Assembly (NCBI GenBank): GCA_013076295.1
Contig: RQOL01000658.1
Location: forward strand, 4,104,353 to 4,168,352
Length of the DNA stretch: 64,000 nt
Reading direction: 5' to 3'
Source of the DNA: Sanderia malayensis
Taxonomy: Eukaryota; Cnidaria; Scyphozoa; Semaeostomeae; Pelagiidae
Shown piece after piece: positions 49,201-61,200 of the stretch (position 1 is the first letter of the stretch; each line of letters starts with the position of its first letter). A model generated the notes under the pieces. It had not been told where the DNA came from and did not search any database. It was given only the letters and a program-made list of their open reading frames with translations. The position numbers and the translations under genes are program-made.

Positions 49201-52200
49201 CCGTTAACGTTACCTCTTCAAGCTCTGAGATTCGATCATGGGCTTCTTTTAGTTCTCTTTTCAATTTTGTCAAATCGTTATCAGCACATTCATGGTCTTC
49301 TTGCTGTTCTGCCAAGGTTGTTTCCAACTCCTTTGAATAAACGGAATTAAATTTTCAAACAATTCGTTCTTATTAATAACAATGATCAAAGTGTTCAAGT
49401 TTAGCACAAATATTTAACTCAAAAACCTTAATCTTTCTCTTCAGAGCTCTATTCTCGTTGCTCCCACCTTTCGCTTCCTGCAAAGCATCAGACACGCATG
49501 AATACAATCACAAATCAACACAAACATAGCCAAACCAACAAATGGACTCGGAGGACTAAAAAATTGCGATAAAGAGTTTCAATTCATTACCTCAATCTCA
49601 TTTTCCAAACTTGAAATTTTCTTACTGGAAAGCTTGAGTTTCTTTTGGATATCTTGAATTAAGCTTTCTGCATTATCACGTTCATTTTGCTCAGTTTCCA
49701 ATGCCTTGCTAAGGTCCTACGAGATAAGTAAGAAGTACTGTCTTAAAAGGGGAAAACCCAAAGCAAACGAAGCAGGTAAACTGGGGACTCGTATGCATAG
49801 ATAGCCAAGTACCCATAGGTTTGGAACAGAATGGTGCACTGATCAAATATTAGCATTCTATTCTCATTAACCAATGTGCAATTGAACCTCAATGGATCAT
49901 TATCCTTCAACTCAGATATCCTGGAAATTTTCCTGGCTCTCTTTGCTTTAATTTTCTTTTTGTATGCCTCGATATTCAAAAATAGCATTGCATAACTCGA
50001 ACACAGCATCTATAACTCACTTTGGTTCGGTGTTCAATACTTCGAGATTGAGTTGTGGCCTATCTAATATTAATTGAACTCGAATTAGACAATTACCTTG
50101 ATTCGCATTTTTAGAGTTTCAACATCTTCAGCATTGTCTTGCTTGTCCTGCAAAGTAAAAGTTATTTAATTATAAAAGCAAAACAAACTATCACAAAATT
50201 CAAAACTATAATCGAAAATGACATCAAATTAAGAGAGAAGAGATGTGATTGAAGTTCGCATCTTTTGTACCTCAATTTCATTTCTAAGTTTGCTGATTTT
50301 CTTGTTGGCTTCGTTCAGTTCCTTTTGGATCATGTTTAGCAAATCATTAGTGTTTTCATGTTCGTCTTTCTCTTCCTGTAATGCGCTCTTAAACTCCTGA
50401 AAAAGCAGGTTTTACGGTGTATTAAAGCCAAGCGAAGCAGAGTGCAGAAAAAGAAAAGAATATGATATAAAAAATGTAAAGAAGACCAGGAAAAGGCAGA
50501 ACAGGGAAAAGCATAAAAACAAATAAGAATGTAGTCAAAAGACAACATGATGTGGCGTGATAGAAAAGGCAGATTATAATACAACGAAGAAGTTCACTCA
50601 TTGTATAATAAAAAAAAGAGAAAAAAAACAATAGAGTATAATGCAATGAAGATGATTGTAGGGTTGGATAATACAAAGGAGAAAAGGAACAAGAATAAAA
50701 TCTCGAAGAAGAGCAAAGAAGAATTTAGTTTCATAAAAGAACACGTATGCCAATACAACAAAGTATATTATGCAGATACTGCAATATCAAACAGCTGTAA
50801 AGAATGTGGGGTACTTCTTACTTCGACATTTTGCTTCAGTTTCTCCGCTTTTGATCTCGTTACACCAGCTTTCTCCTGGCAAAAAATAAAATAAAGGAAA
50901 TGAAGGATAAAATGACTGGCAGGTAATTCACGAAATGCGATAAAAAAAACTTAGTTCTATTTTAAAGTAAGTAAATCCAAACTATTGTTACTTATATTCA
51001 AAATCATATAAATCAACAATTTACATATCCATTACATCTTCAAGTTCTTTTTTAACTTCCTTCAACTTCTTTCTGACATTTGCAAGCTCTTCGTCAGTAT
51101 TTTTGTGAGCTAACCTCTCCTTTTCCAACATGGCTTTCATTTCCTAAGGAAAACATTTCTTATAATTTCCTAAGGAAAATACTTCTTATAATTTCCTATC
51201 AAGATATAACATTTCGACAGACATTAACTATTTGTGCAAACATATGCCAACAGTTTAGAAATTCGAGTAAATGAAAGAAAGAAAGCAGGTTTAAAATAAT
51301 CCCATCTTCAAACCTTAACTTGAATTTCAAGCTCTGAATCTTCAGCAAGCTGTAATCAATAACAAAATATCGTTTTAATTACTAACCAAACCAAGTTATG
51401 CTCTAGTTCAAGAAGATTTTCAAAAACTACATTAGGAATGATTTAATTTAATAAAGAAGCATCAACCTTTATGCCCTTAGATTTCTTTCTCATTTGCAGC
51501 ATTTCTTCCTCAGTTTCTTCTCGAGCTAGAATTTCCTCTTCCAGCTGAGCTTGTAAATCCTACAAAACAAAAAATTGAGAAAATAACAAAATTAAACATC
51601 TAAGCATGCATAATTTAACGAATAACGAATAATAACATCCAAGCATTATGATATACTGATATTAAGTTGATTATTAACACTATTATTACCATTAATTAAA
51701 TTAATATTATTATTATCAAAATTACCTTGATACGCTTGTTGAGCTCTTTGTTGCTTTCCAAAGCATCAGCCCCGTACTATAATACAATAAAAAGTAAATA
51801 AACAACTAATCAATTCACCTAAAAATAAAAACAACAGGTTTAAAAAATAAGAACAAATAGCGATATAATAAACAAATGCCAAATTAATACAATGTCTTAC
51901 CTTATCAGAGGCTTGTAATTCTTCAATCTTTACCGTGTATTCTTTTATTTTCTTTTCTAGTCTTATATGCTCCTCTTCTGCAACCTCTTTCATCGATGTT
52001 TCTTCTTTCAAATTCAGCTTGAGTTCCTTAATCACACAAAATCAACAAAACGAGTTGTACAACGATCTCTTGCATGCATTTAAAAAGCATCTACATAGTT
52101 TCTTTAAAATCAACTGCTGTCTGCATCACATTCCATAACTACACGAGATGGGCATTCTTGACCTCAAGAATGAAGCTGTTTGGTTGTAAAGAATAAAATA

Positions 52201-55200
52201 CTGAATAGAACAAGAAAGACATTAGATTACCTTCACTTGTTTTATGGCATCTTTGTTACTTTTCTTCAATTCATTAATTTCCTGCATTATCATTCAAAAA
52301 TAAACATTTGTAAGTAGTTGACCATGAAACCGACAGAATCGAAAAGAAATCTGTCTTCATCTTTGCGAAAAATGTCCAATTCTCTTTGCAATGTGAATTC
52401 ATTATTAGTAATTTATTTAAAGATGAAAATACCTCTTCTTTAGCCAGTAATGCTTCCTCTGCTTGGGCTTTCGCATCTTTCAATTTGGTCTTCATCCTTC
52501 CAAGTTCCTCTTCAACTTCATCACGATTATCTTTCTCATTCTTTATTCTGCTTTTCAGATCCTAGAATCACAACAACAACAAATCATTACAACATCAACA
52601 ACGCTAATAGATTTTAATTTGCAAGTTTTGTAATTGTGACCGTCATTTTTCATTAAAAGCACATTACTTTACTGGACTTGACACTTTGCTATCTCAGACA
52701 TTTTACTGCCAGCCACACAAGTGAATCAACTCACTGATTGCTAAATTACAAATCGGTGTATAAAGCACTGGATTAATTGAGCAATTTTGGAAAAAAACTC
52801 ACACTGTAACATAAATAGAGTCTTATTTTGTGATCTGTAAACTGTGGTCAGTTTACAGAAAATGTCTACTAAAATAAAGACCTAATAGCGAAAAGACTTT
52901 ACTAAAAGACCTAATAGTGAGATTCATACCTTTACTTTTTGACGAAGCTCATCCAATATCTCTGAGTCAGCCTCCTAGAAACAGTATGCAATAGAAAAAC
53001 GCTATTAATGGGATTTCAGAACCCAAGCAGTAATGTCCTTGTTCAAATACTTGCAGAAGACCCGATGCAAGCCAAACCACTTGACTTGCATTGGGTCTTG
53101 TAAAAGTTTACTTAATCGAGTTGCTATTCTAAGTTGCCAAAACTTGATTTGTTGTTGCTGAGAGTAATCACCGACTGTAAACTTAGAGCGGTGTTTACCA
53201 ATTAAAGCCTATAAATTTACAGACAATATAAAATTAACCTTTTCTCTGGACTCTTCTAAAGATTTCACGAGTTCCTTTATTTTCTTTTCAGCTGAAATCA
53301 ACTCAGCATCGGTTTCTTTATGTGATTTCGACTCTTCTTCCAGTGCAATCACCTTGTTCTAGAAACAATAGTATCTTAATATATCAATACCTTTAAAATC
53401 TGCTATTGACGACACAAAGTTTCCAAGTTGTAAAGAAATGGTTTCTGGTACGAAAAGTACCCGAAAAAGAGAATCTAAATGAAACGATGAACAAAAATGG
53501 AAAATTTCTGAAACAAATAGAAATTGTTTACCTTGAGTTTCCACTCCAAGTCCCTGTTGCTTTTTGTCAAATCTTCCTTTTCCTGCAAGGTGAAGAAACA
53601 AATTAAGCAAACAAAATTTCCCAACATTTTCATTATTAAATTCAAATAAAAATTGTAAGACTACAAATAGGCTGAAAGAAGACATGAACAATTTTACCAA
53701 TCGTCGTGTTTCTAATTCATTCGAAACTTCTTTCAATCTGTCAGATTTTGCTTGTAGCTCATCCCTAAAAACATGAACTTTGTCAGTTCTTCTTTAAATG
53801 AAATTATTCTACTAATCATTGAAAGTAAACGGAAAAAAATGAATCTGACAATGCATTGAACAAGAACAAATCAGCAAATCTGAAAGCATCCACAAATTCT
53901 TCTTCCGACAATGTTCACAAAGGATCGGCTTGGTACTTAACGTACGAAAAATGAAGAATCAAAAGTGAAATGCTCAATGAGAAAATAAAATATTAAATGA
54001 AAGCATGTACTTTGCATTTTCAGCTTCTTTTGAAACGATTTCCAGCGCATCTTTTAAGTCTTCATTTGCTGATTTAAGCTCGTTGATGTCAATCAACCTC
54101 GCATTCGTATCTTCGTCAAAAGCTGTCTCCATCTCCTACAAAAACAAAATGGGCATTATCATGCCTCCTACATAACACCCGTGAAATATGATAATATGCA
54201 CTAGGTACGTCTTGCCACTACTCATTATGACAGGGGATAGAAGCATGTTAAAAAGTTTCTTACTTTGATGGTGTTTGTGAATTTGACAATTTCACTATTC
54301 AAGCCATCGTTGTATTCCTTCAAATTTGAAATTTCTTCTTTGGCAGCGTCGAGCTCCGTTGCGACCGCTTCAAAATCATCTATCGAAAAGAAAAATGAAA
54401 TTATTACAGAAAAAAACAGAAACTCATGATGAAAATAGAATAAGAATACATTGATCACATCCAAAATAAAGATACGACTAAAATTATCAGAAAGATAAAA
54501 CAGAATGCAAATGTCATGAAGGTTTTAATATTTCACCATGTAAAATTTCTTTCTCCTTTACAACTGACTTCAAATCTTCACTTGTTTGGTCTGCATTACA
54601 CTGAAGTCTCTCGACCTAGAATGATGAGCAAGAAATCAAGATGTAAAACCTTGCTTGACAGAGAAACATTCTGACGGAGGAGAAATATTTACATCTAAGC
54701 AGAAAAAGCGTGAAAATCTCATAGTTAAGAAGGAAAATATGTTTAATAAACTGGTAGAGATGTATTCTACACCTAAGCAGAGAACGAATTATTTTTAAGG
54801 ACATTTGATTACGAGCTGATAGTAGAGAGTGTTATACCTGTGCAGCCATGACTTTTACTTCATCCTCCGCATTTTCAATTTCTCGACATATTTCGTTGTA
54901 TTTCTCCTTCCACTCCAGTACTTCATACTCTTCTTTGTCTGGTATGGCTGGAGGCATGGGCACAAGCCCAACACTAGCTCGACGAGATTGCTGATTCACC
55001 TACGAGAGACAGAACCCGGTATTTTAATAACAACTACAGTTTATCAATGACCCAAACAGATTATAAACGGGGATTACAGCGCCCTAAATCAAAGTGTAAA
55101 ATCGTCAATGTTCTTACCACTAATTCTCTTCTTGCTCTGTTTTGAGCTTCGGTGAAAATTTCCTCAGTCATTGTAAGTCGTGAAATCAGAGTCTCCCTGA

Positions 55201-58200
55201 AAGAACAAGCAATTTATCTGCATTACCCATTAACAAACTTTCGACGTTTGGTTGGTTTGGCACTGAATTGCCAAGAAAATTAAAGGGTGACACTATAAGT
55301 CCATAAACCTAGCAGCAAAGTAGCAATTGCCCTTATGGATGAGATGCAATTGAAGTTTGATAAAACAACTGCTGTTTAATTGTTATCTCTCTTGACTTTT
55401 GTGCCCCTCGGATTAACCAAAGCTTGGGTCCGATTATCGATAACACTAAACTTCAACAATTCAAATAGAATTCCCTTGACTTTCGAAATGCAAAAATTCA
55501 AATAAAATTTATAAAATAATTAAAAACATTTTTCATCTGACTTACTTTAATGCGTGATAATCCTCGGTGCTTTTAATTCGTTCGCATTCGATTTTGGCTT
55601 TCAATTGTACAACTCCAATTGTCGACTCTCTGAATATTCGTCTGAGTTCTTGCTTTTCTTGCTGCTCATTCACGTACTTCCCCTGAATCTCAACCAGTCT
55701 CGCATTCAAACTGTGCACTTTCTGTTCCAACGAAGACTTTCCCTGCAAAGCAAACCAGCAGCAAACCTAACTACAGGGTAATCATAGGTTCGATTCATCG
55801 TCCTGGGTAATCATAGGTTCAATTCCCCATCCTGTATCAATAGATAAATCAGCAATGACAAGGTGTGAATGTATTCTCACCTGTCCTTGAAGATCTAGTG
55901 AAGACCTTGCAATTTCCAATTTCTGGCTTAAGTTCTCATTCTCAGCATTGAGGTCTTCGACTTGTGACTCAAGTTCAGATATCTTCTGTTTCAATTCGTC
56001 AGCATTCTCAGAGAGGTTCTTGCGAGCCGTATCAAGCTCCGAGATTTCAGCCTAAAAAATAAAAAAAATGAGATCTTCCAAGCTCAGAAGTATTGAAATG
56101 CTCCAAAATATATACATTTCCATAGTTTTTGATACAGCAAAGATTAGGAGTAAAATATTGGAAAACAATTGCATATGCAAATCAGAATCTTGTCATAATA
56201 ATAAAATATTGATGCATTATAACAACATCAACAAAGCAAGGTTCCCCTTGTGAAGATATTCTTGTCAAAATGAGCTAAATATCTGTCCTCTTAATCGGCT
56301 TCGTAAGAAAATTTATCATCGGTTTATACCAGCCAAACAAACATACAATGGAATCCCGCTATAACGAACTCTGTAGGGACCGAGAAAATAGTTCGCAATA
56401 GCGGGAGTTCGTTGTACAGAAGGGACATTTTTTATGTTGAATTCCAAACACAAATGGACCAGAATGTCTGTTGGACCCTCCCTCAAGTATTCGCGCTTAA
56501 ATGGCACACTACATTGTTCCAAAAAACAGTTTACAGGATGACAACAGTTATTGCTCTGATAGATTGCAACAGGAAAAACGCTCAAACATGTTTAACAATG
56601 AAACATCACAAAGCAAAGTCGATATTACCACTTGATGTCAATTTTTTAATTACTATTTCTATTTTATCTACTTTTATTTCTTTCTGCTCTGTTAAACAAA
56701 AAAATCAGTGATATGTTTTTGTTCCTTTTTGTTTCTCATTGCTACGTCATATAATTTCGAGAGGGAATTGATCTTCTTCGCATTTCGTTCCCTATTTCCA
56801 CACAAAAAAGGCTCAGTGTTTAAAGTACATCCAGAGCTTGAAAAACTTCACCCTTGAGCTTGAAAAACTTCACCCTTCGCGATAGGTTTTCTCCAAAATT
56901 CGTTATATCGAGGGTATTTCTGGTCAGGGGATCGGAAGTGTGGTTCGTAATAACGAGAGTTCGTTATATCCAGGGTTCGTTATACAGGGAGCATTTACAG
57001 TAGGATTTATTTCCCAGAATTGAAGGGACCGGAGTTTTAGTTCGTAATAGCGGGAAGTTCGTTATAAGCGGGGTTCATTACAGCGGGACTCCACTGTAAC
57101 ATGCAATAGAATCTTCAATGTCGTTGCATTTGAATTCCACTTTATTAACAATAAAAACATAAACAAACAATCATACCATCAATTGATCTTTCTCTTCTGC
57201 AAATTCAGACTTGAGCATTTGCAATTCTCTCTCAAGACCTTCGGCTTGCTCTACTACAACAGTCATCTCCTTGACTTGACCTGCAAAGAATAGTTTCACT
57301 TATTACAAACTCTGATTGGTATTGATGCATCAACCAGATCAGAATCAATACCAGCCAGTGGGTATGTCTTCCATACCTTCGAGAACAATTTTCTCCTTCC
57401 TCACAACTTCCATCTCCTTCAACTCATCTTTCAACTCGTGGCATGTATTCTTCCAACTCTTAATCTAAATAAAATCAAAGAAGCACGATTAACAATTTTC
57501 AGTTGCGACTAAACCATACCAAATTCAATGTTCACCAAGAAAGTGCGATAAATTCTAATATATTACAGTCTCGAGATGACGAGCCTCAATAAAACAAAAC
57601 CCCCAGTGTTGGAACTAAACACTTGTTTCTCTTGAACGATACAGTATAAGAAACCTAACATATAACAATCTTTTCAGCATTGGAGACTTTTGACCCTTTA
57701 AACCAATTGACAGTATAATATACATCTAGTCAAAAATAACCTCCAATACAGTACAAGAATGAGTATAAGAACCAATGGATTAAGAGCCTTTAGAATGATA
57801 CTTCTGCTCAAAACAATAGAAGAAACAATAGCCCGATGCACAATTTGTAGACCCTTGTATGCGGGCTTCTCTGTCGAAAGAAATAACCGTGGGCAACTTA
57901 ACTGTACTTGCTGCATATTCATGTGAGAAAATCAGGGCCAGGCTGTACAAACCTGAGAGATTTTAATTTCCAACTCTTCTTCTAAACTGTCTTTCAAGTA
58001 GCCTTGTTCTTCGAATTTCTTCTTCCAGATACCAAGTTGCTGCTCAGAATCCGCAAACTTGATCTTGAACTCTTGAAGCTCTTGCTCCAGCGTAAAGCCG
58101 GCTGATCTCCCTTTTCTTCCCTGAAAAAACAGAAAAACAACAATCTTCATCAATTCGCATCTTCTTCATGCAGTAAGGGTGGCATATTTTGTAACGCATA

Positions 58201-61200
58201 AAAATGGCACTCTCACTAAACCCTCTTTCCACAGTATGTATTGAGTTCGAAAGCATCTATCAATTATCTAATTGAAGAATCACTCTGGCATAAGTGCTGC
58301 AAGTAAATGCGAGTTGGTCGATAGCTAATCTAAACTTCTCAAATAAACGCCACTCCCTTGATCTAAGATCCCACTTGAACGCCCCGGGCATTTATTACTT
58401 GTGGCAGTGTGTTAGAGTGATGTTTGTGGCAGTGTTTGCTCAATTCGTATACCTTGTCAAGGCTGACAAGTACAAGGTCTTGTTGATCTTGTGTTGTGAT
58501 GTCTAGTGTCTTAACCTTGGCCATCGTCAGTGATGCTGACTCAGCCTTTTGGATTGCTTCGTCGACTTCCTGCATCTTCAAACTCAATCGACGTTGAGAC
58601 CTGCAGAAATGAATCAAAAACAATTTCATAAATCAACTATACATTGCGAATAGATTACAAGAAGCGAAGATCTCAACACATTTGAAAAAGGTTTAGAGTC
58701 ACGTTTTAAGGTAATGCGAACAAGCCTGAAATCACATCCCTGAATTAGAATGGAGAAGGTTCAAATTGAGTTTCTGTTAAGGTCAAGGACCAAGGTTCAG
58801 ATTAAGTTTCTGGTAAGGTCACGCAAAGGTGACATCAAGCATAAGGCCATATTTGATAAAAACCCCGTTAAAACCACGTGGGTCATCTAAAGACAGCTAT
58901 CACCAGAAACAAAGCCAAACCCAGAGTCAAGTAAATGCGCCCAAACATTATTACTGGGTGACTAGGCTATGTGTAAAGTGATGTTTAAGCAAAACCAGTT
59001 TATCAACTCAGGGACAAGGTCACACATGACTGCACCTGAGTTGATGTTAACCGGAAAGCAATGGCAGCTACAAAGCGACAGACTGAATCACAGACACGAG
59101 CAAGTAGAAAGAAAGGATCTCACATTGCGGCTGGTTCATTGGAGGCATCTTTCAAAGCCCCGGATGAATATCGACGATTCCATTCGTCTAGTTCGGCAGC
59201 AGCATTTTTCAAACTCTTTTTCAACTCATTCCTTGCACTCTGTTCTCGGTCTAGTTCCCTGTGCAAGTCGTCAAGTTGAACTGTGGCATCTTTCAACTGC
59301 TCTGCAAAGGTTTCCTTTGCCTTCGGATAAAACGGAGACACGATATAACATTAGAAAAGAACCAATCAGCGCCGAGAGATTGATCTACGAGCTAAGATAT
59401 GGAATATATCGAAGTTGCGTATGTAACTATTATTGATACAATAAAATAATTTAGCGAACGGGTCAAGCCCGAAACGTTATAACAATCTTTCACGTAACTG
59501 ATTTTTATTCGCTAAAATATTTTAAGATATGGAAGACGGTACAAATAAAAACCAGTTGCAACAAACTTCATATTTCCAGAAAAATAATAGAAAACAATCC
59601 ATTGTTGCTAACAATAAAGCTGAACCTAAAAAGCCCGCTTCTTAATTGCGGTGTCTTACTGTATTAAATGATTGCAAAAACTCAGGATTGTACCAGGCCA
59701 GGAAAGAAATGATGTTGACTAAAATATCTTGACTTCAAATTACTTTCCTATTATTATGTTTCTGTTGGCGAATAAGCCAACTGTTTTGTAGTTCAATGCA
59801 TGAAGACAATGCTTCCAAGCTATCAAGCTATTGTGCACAAATTTTTCAGCGCACCCTCGAAAATGTGTCAGCCCCCAAGGATTACTCATTTTGGCAGGGT
59901 AATTGTTATAAGCACGAAAACATGAAGGGTATGAAAACCTGGCATGAAAGTTTATAAGGGGTAATACATCAGTGTGTAATGTGGCATGTTGGTTACAAGC
60001 ACAGGCACTGAATTTCTGACTGATTTAAATTATCAAAAGCTTATACCTTTGATTCTTCACTGAGACGAACTCGTAGTCGCTTCACTTCATACTCAAGATT
60101 AACCTGTGAAAATAAAAACGTTTATTTGAAACTGTTAGAAAGAAATGCACAAATCGTAAATAAAAACAGCCATAATCAATCGATTTCCAAAGGAAGCAGG
60201 CACAAACAATTTGTCTTTGGAAAATAAAAAGATATATTACACCCACTTTTTTAATAAGAAACATAAAATAGGTTATTTGCCCGAAACAGCATTTTAACTA
60301 TATATACTACTATGAATACTATGAATACATTGCTATGATACACATGCAGCCATAAGCATACCTTTTGCTGCCTTAGTTCATCCAACTCAATCTCAAGTTT
60401 CCTGGTTGAAAAAGTCTCTTCGATCGTTGTAATAGATCCGCCTTCACTTGGACTGAAATAAAAAAGAACAGCTTTAAAAAACACTGCCACATAAAATTGT
60501 ATTCGCAACACGAGTATGGGTTATGGTACTCTCGTGGCATTGCCTCAACAATGCATTTTTCACAATTGAAAGAAAAAATAATAAATTGAGCACATGATTG
60601 AGCTTCTACAGCCAGGGCCACACTGGAATATATCTATAAGCTTCAAGGCCGTGGGCGTTTAATGAACATGCATTGCGTGTACCTCTATTCAGCATTCTGA
60701 ATAAGGCAGGATTTAAAAGCCCACGGCCTGAAGTCTTTCCACAGCAATCATACAGTGTGATTTCTAAAAGCCTATGGCCTCTAAAGGCATGACAGGCACT
60801 CACGTTATTGAACACATTAAAAGCCCACGGCCTTAGTGTATAAAGTGCGGCCCTGTCTGTTGCTTGCTCAGGTGTGCTATTATGTTGCAACTAGGGAGGT
60901 GAGGGTAACGGATAAAAGGAGAAGGTTGCACAATAAATGGTGTGTAACTTACAGAAAAGGTGTGCCAAGTATAGTTTGAGATGCGTACTTAACAAGGTGT
61001 AATCTAGCAGAGTTTAAACTGTAAAAAGAAAGAGATACGTGGAGCTATAGATCATGATAATTATGGGTAATACACGCTAACACAAAAGCACACCTTAGCA
61101 TCAGCTTAATTACCACTCAGTGCACAAACAATGAGTTCTGTGACGTCAATATGAATATCATACATTACGTAATTACAGTGGAAGTTCGATATAACCACAC

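Larger units (their letters stand above)
41295..53582 (-). repeat. Block of 34 phase-0 symmetric exons, alternating short and long
   Basis: From exon 53532-53582 to exon 41295-41417 every one of 34 exons is a multiple of three and starts and ends between codons, together encoding 956 residues. Short exons (36-63 nt, often 51) alternate with long ones (90-135 nt, often 126 or 129, about six heptads). Only two places break the alternation, where two short exons adjoin (47387-47434 with 47194-47241, and 45387-45437 with 45246-45296). Short exons are often Gly/Ser/Asp-rich, for example DSEDGGQLGGDQQ and NDNSGKGGSSAS. Long exons 49214-49330 and 48385-48501 are 25 of 39 identical. This indicates growth by tandem exon-pair duplication. 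Confidence 0.85.

Noticed and set aside
49743..50009. Possible extra exon (about 49880-49980, Lys/Arg-rich)
   Set aside because: It would break the short-long alternation, its acceptor is weak, and its composition is unlike the flanking heptad exons. The flanking exons join in frame without it.
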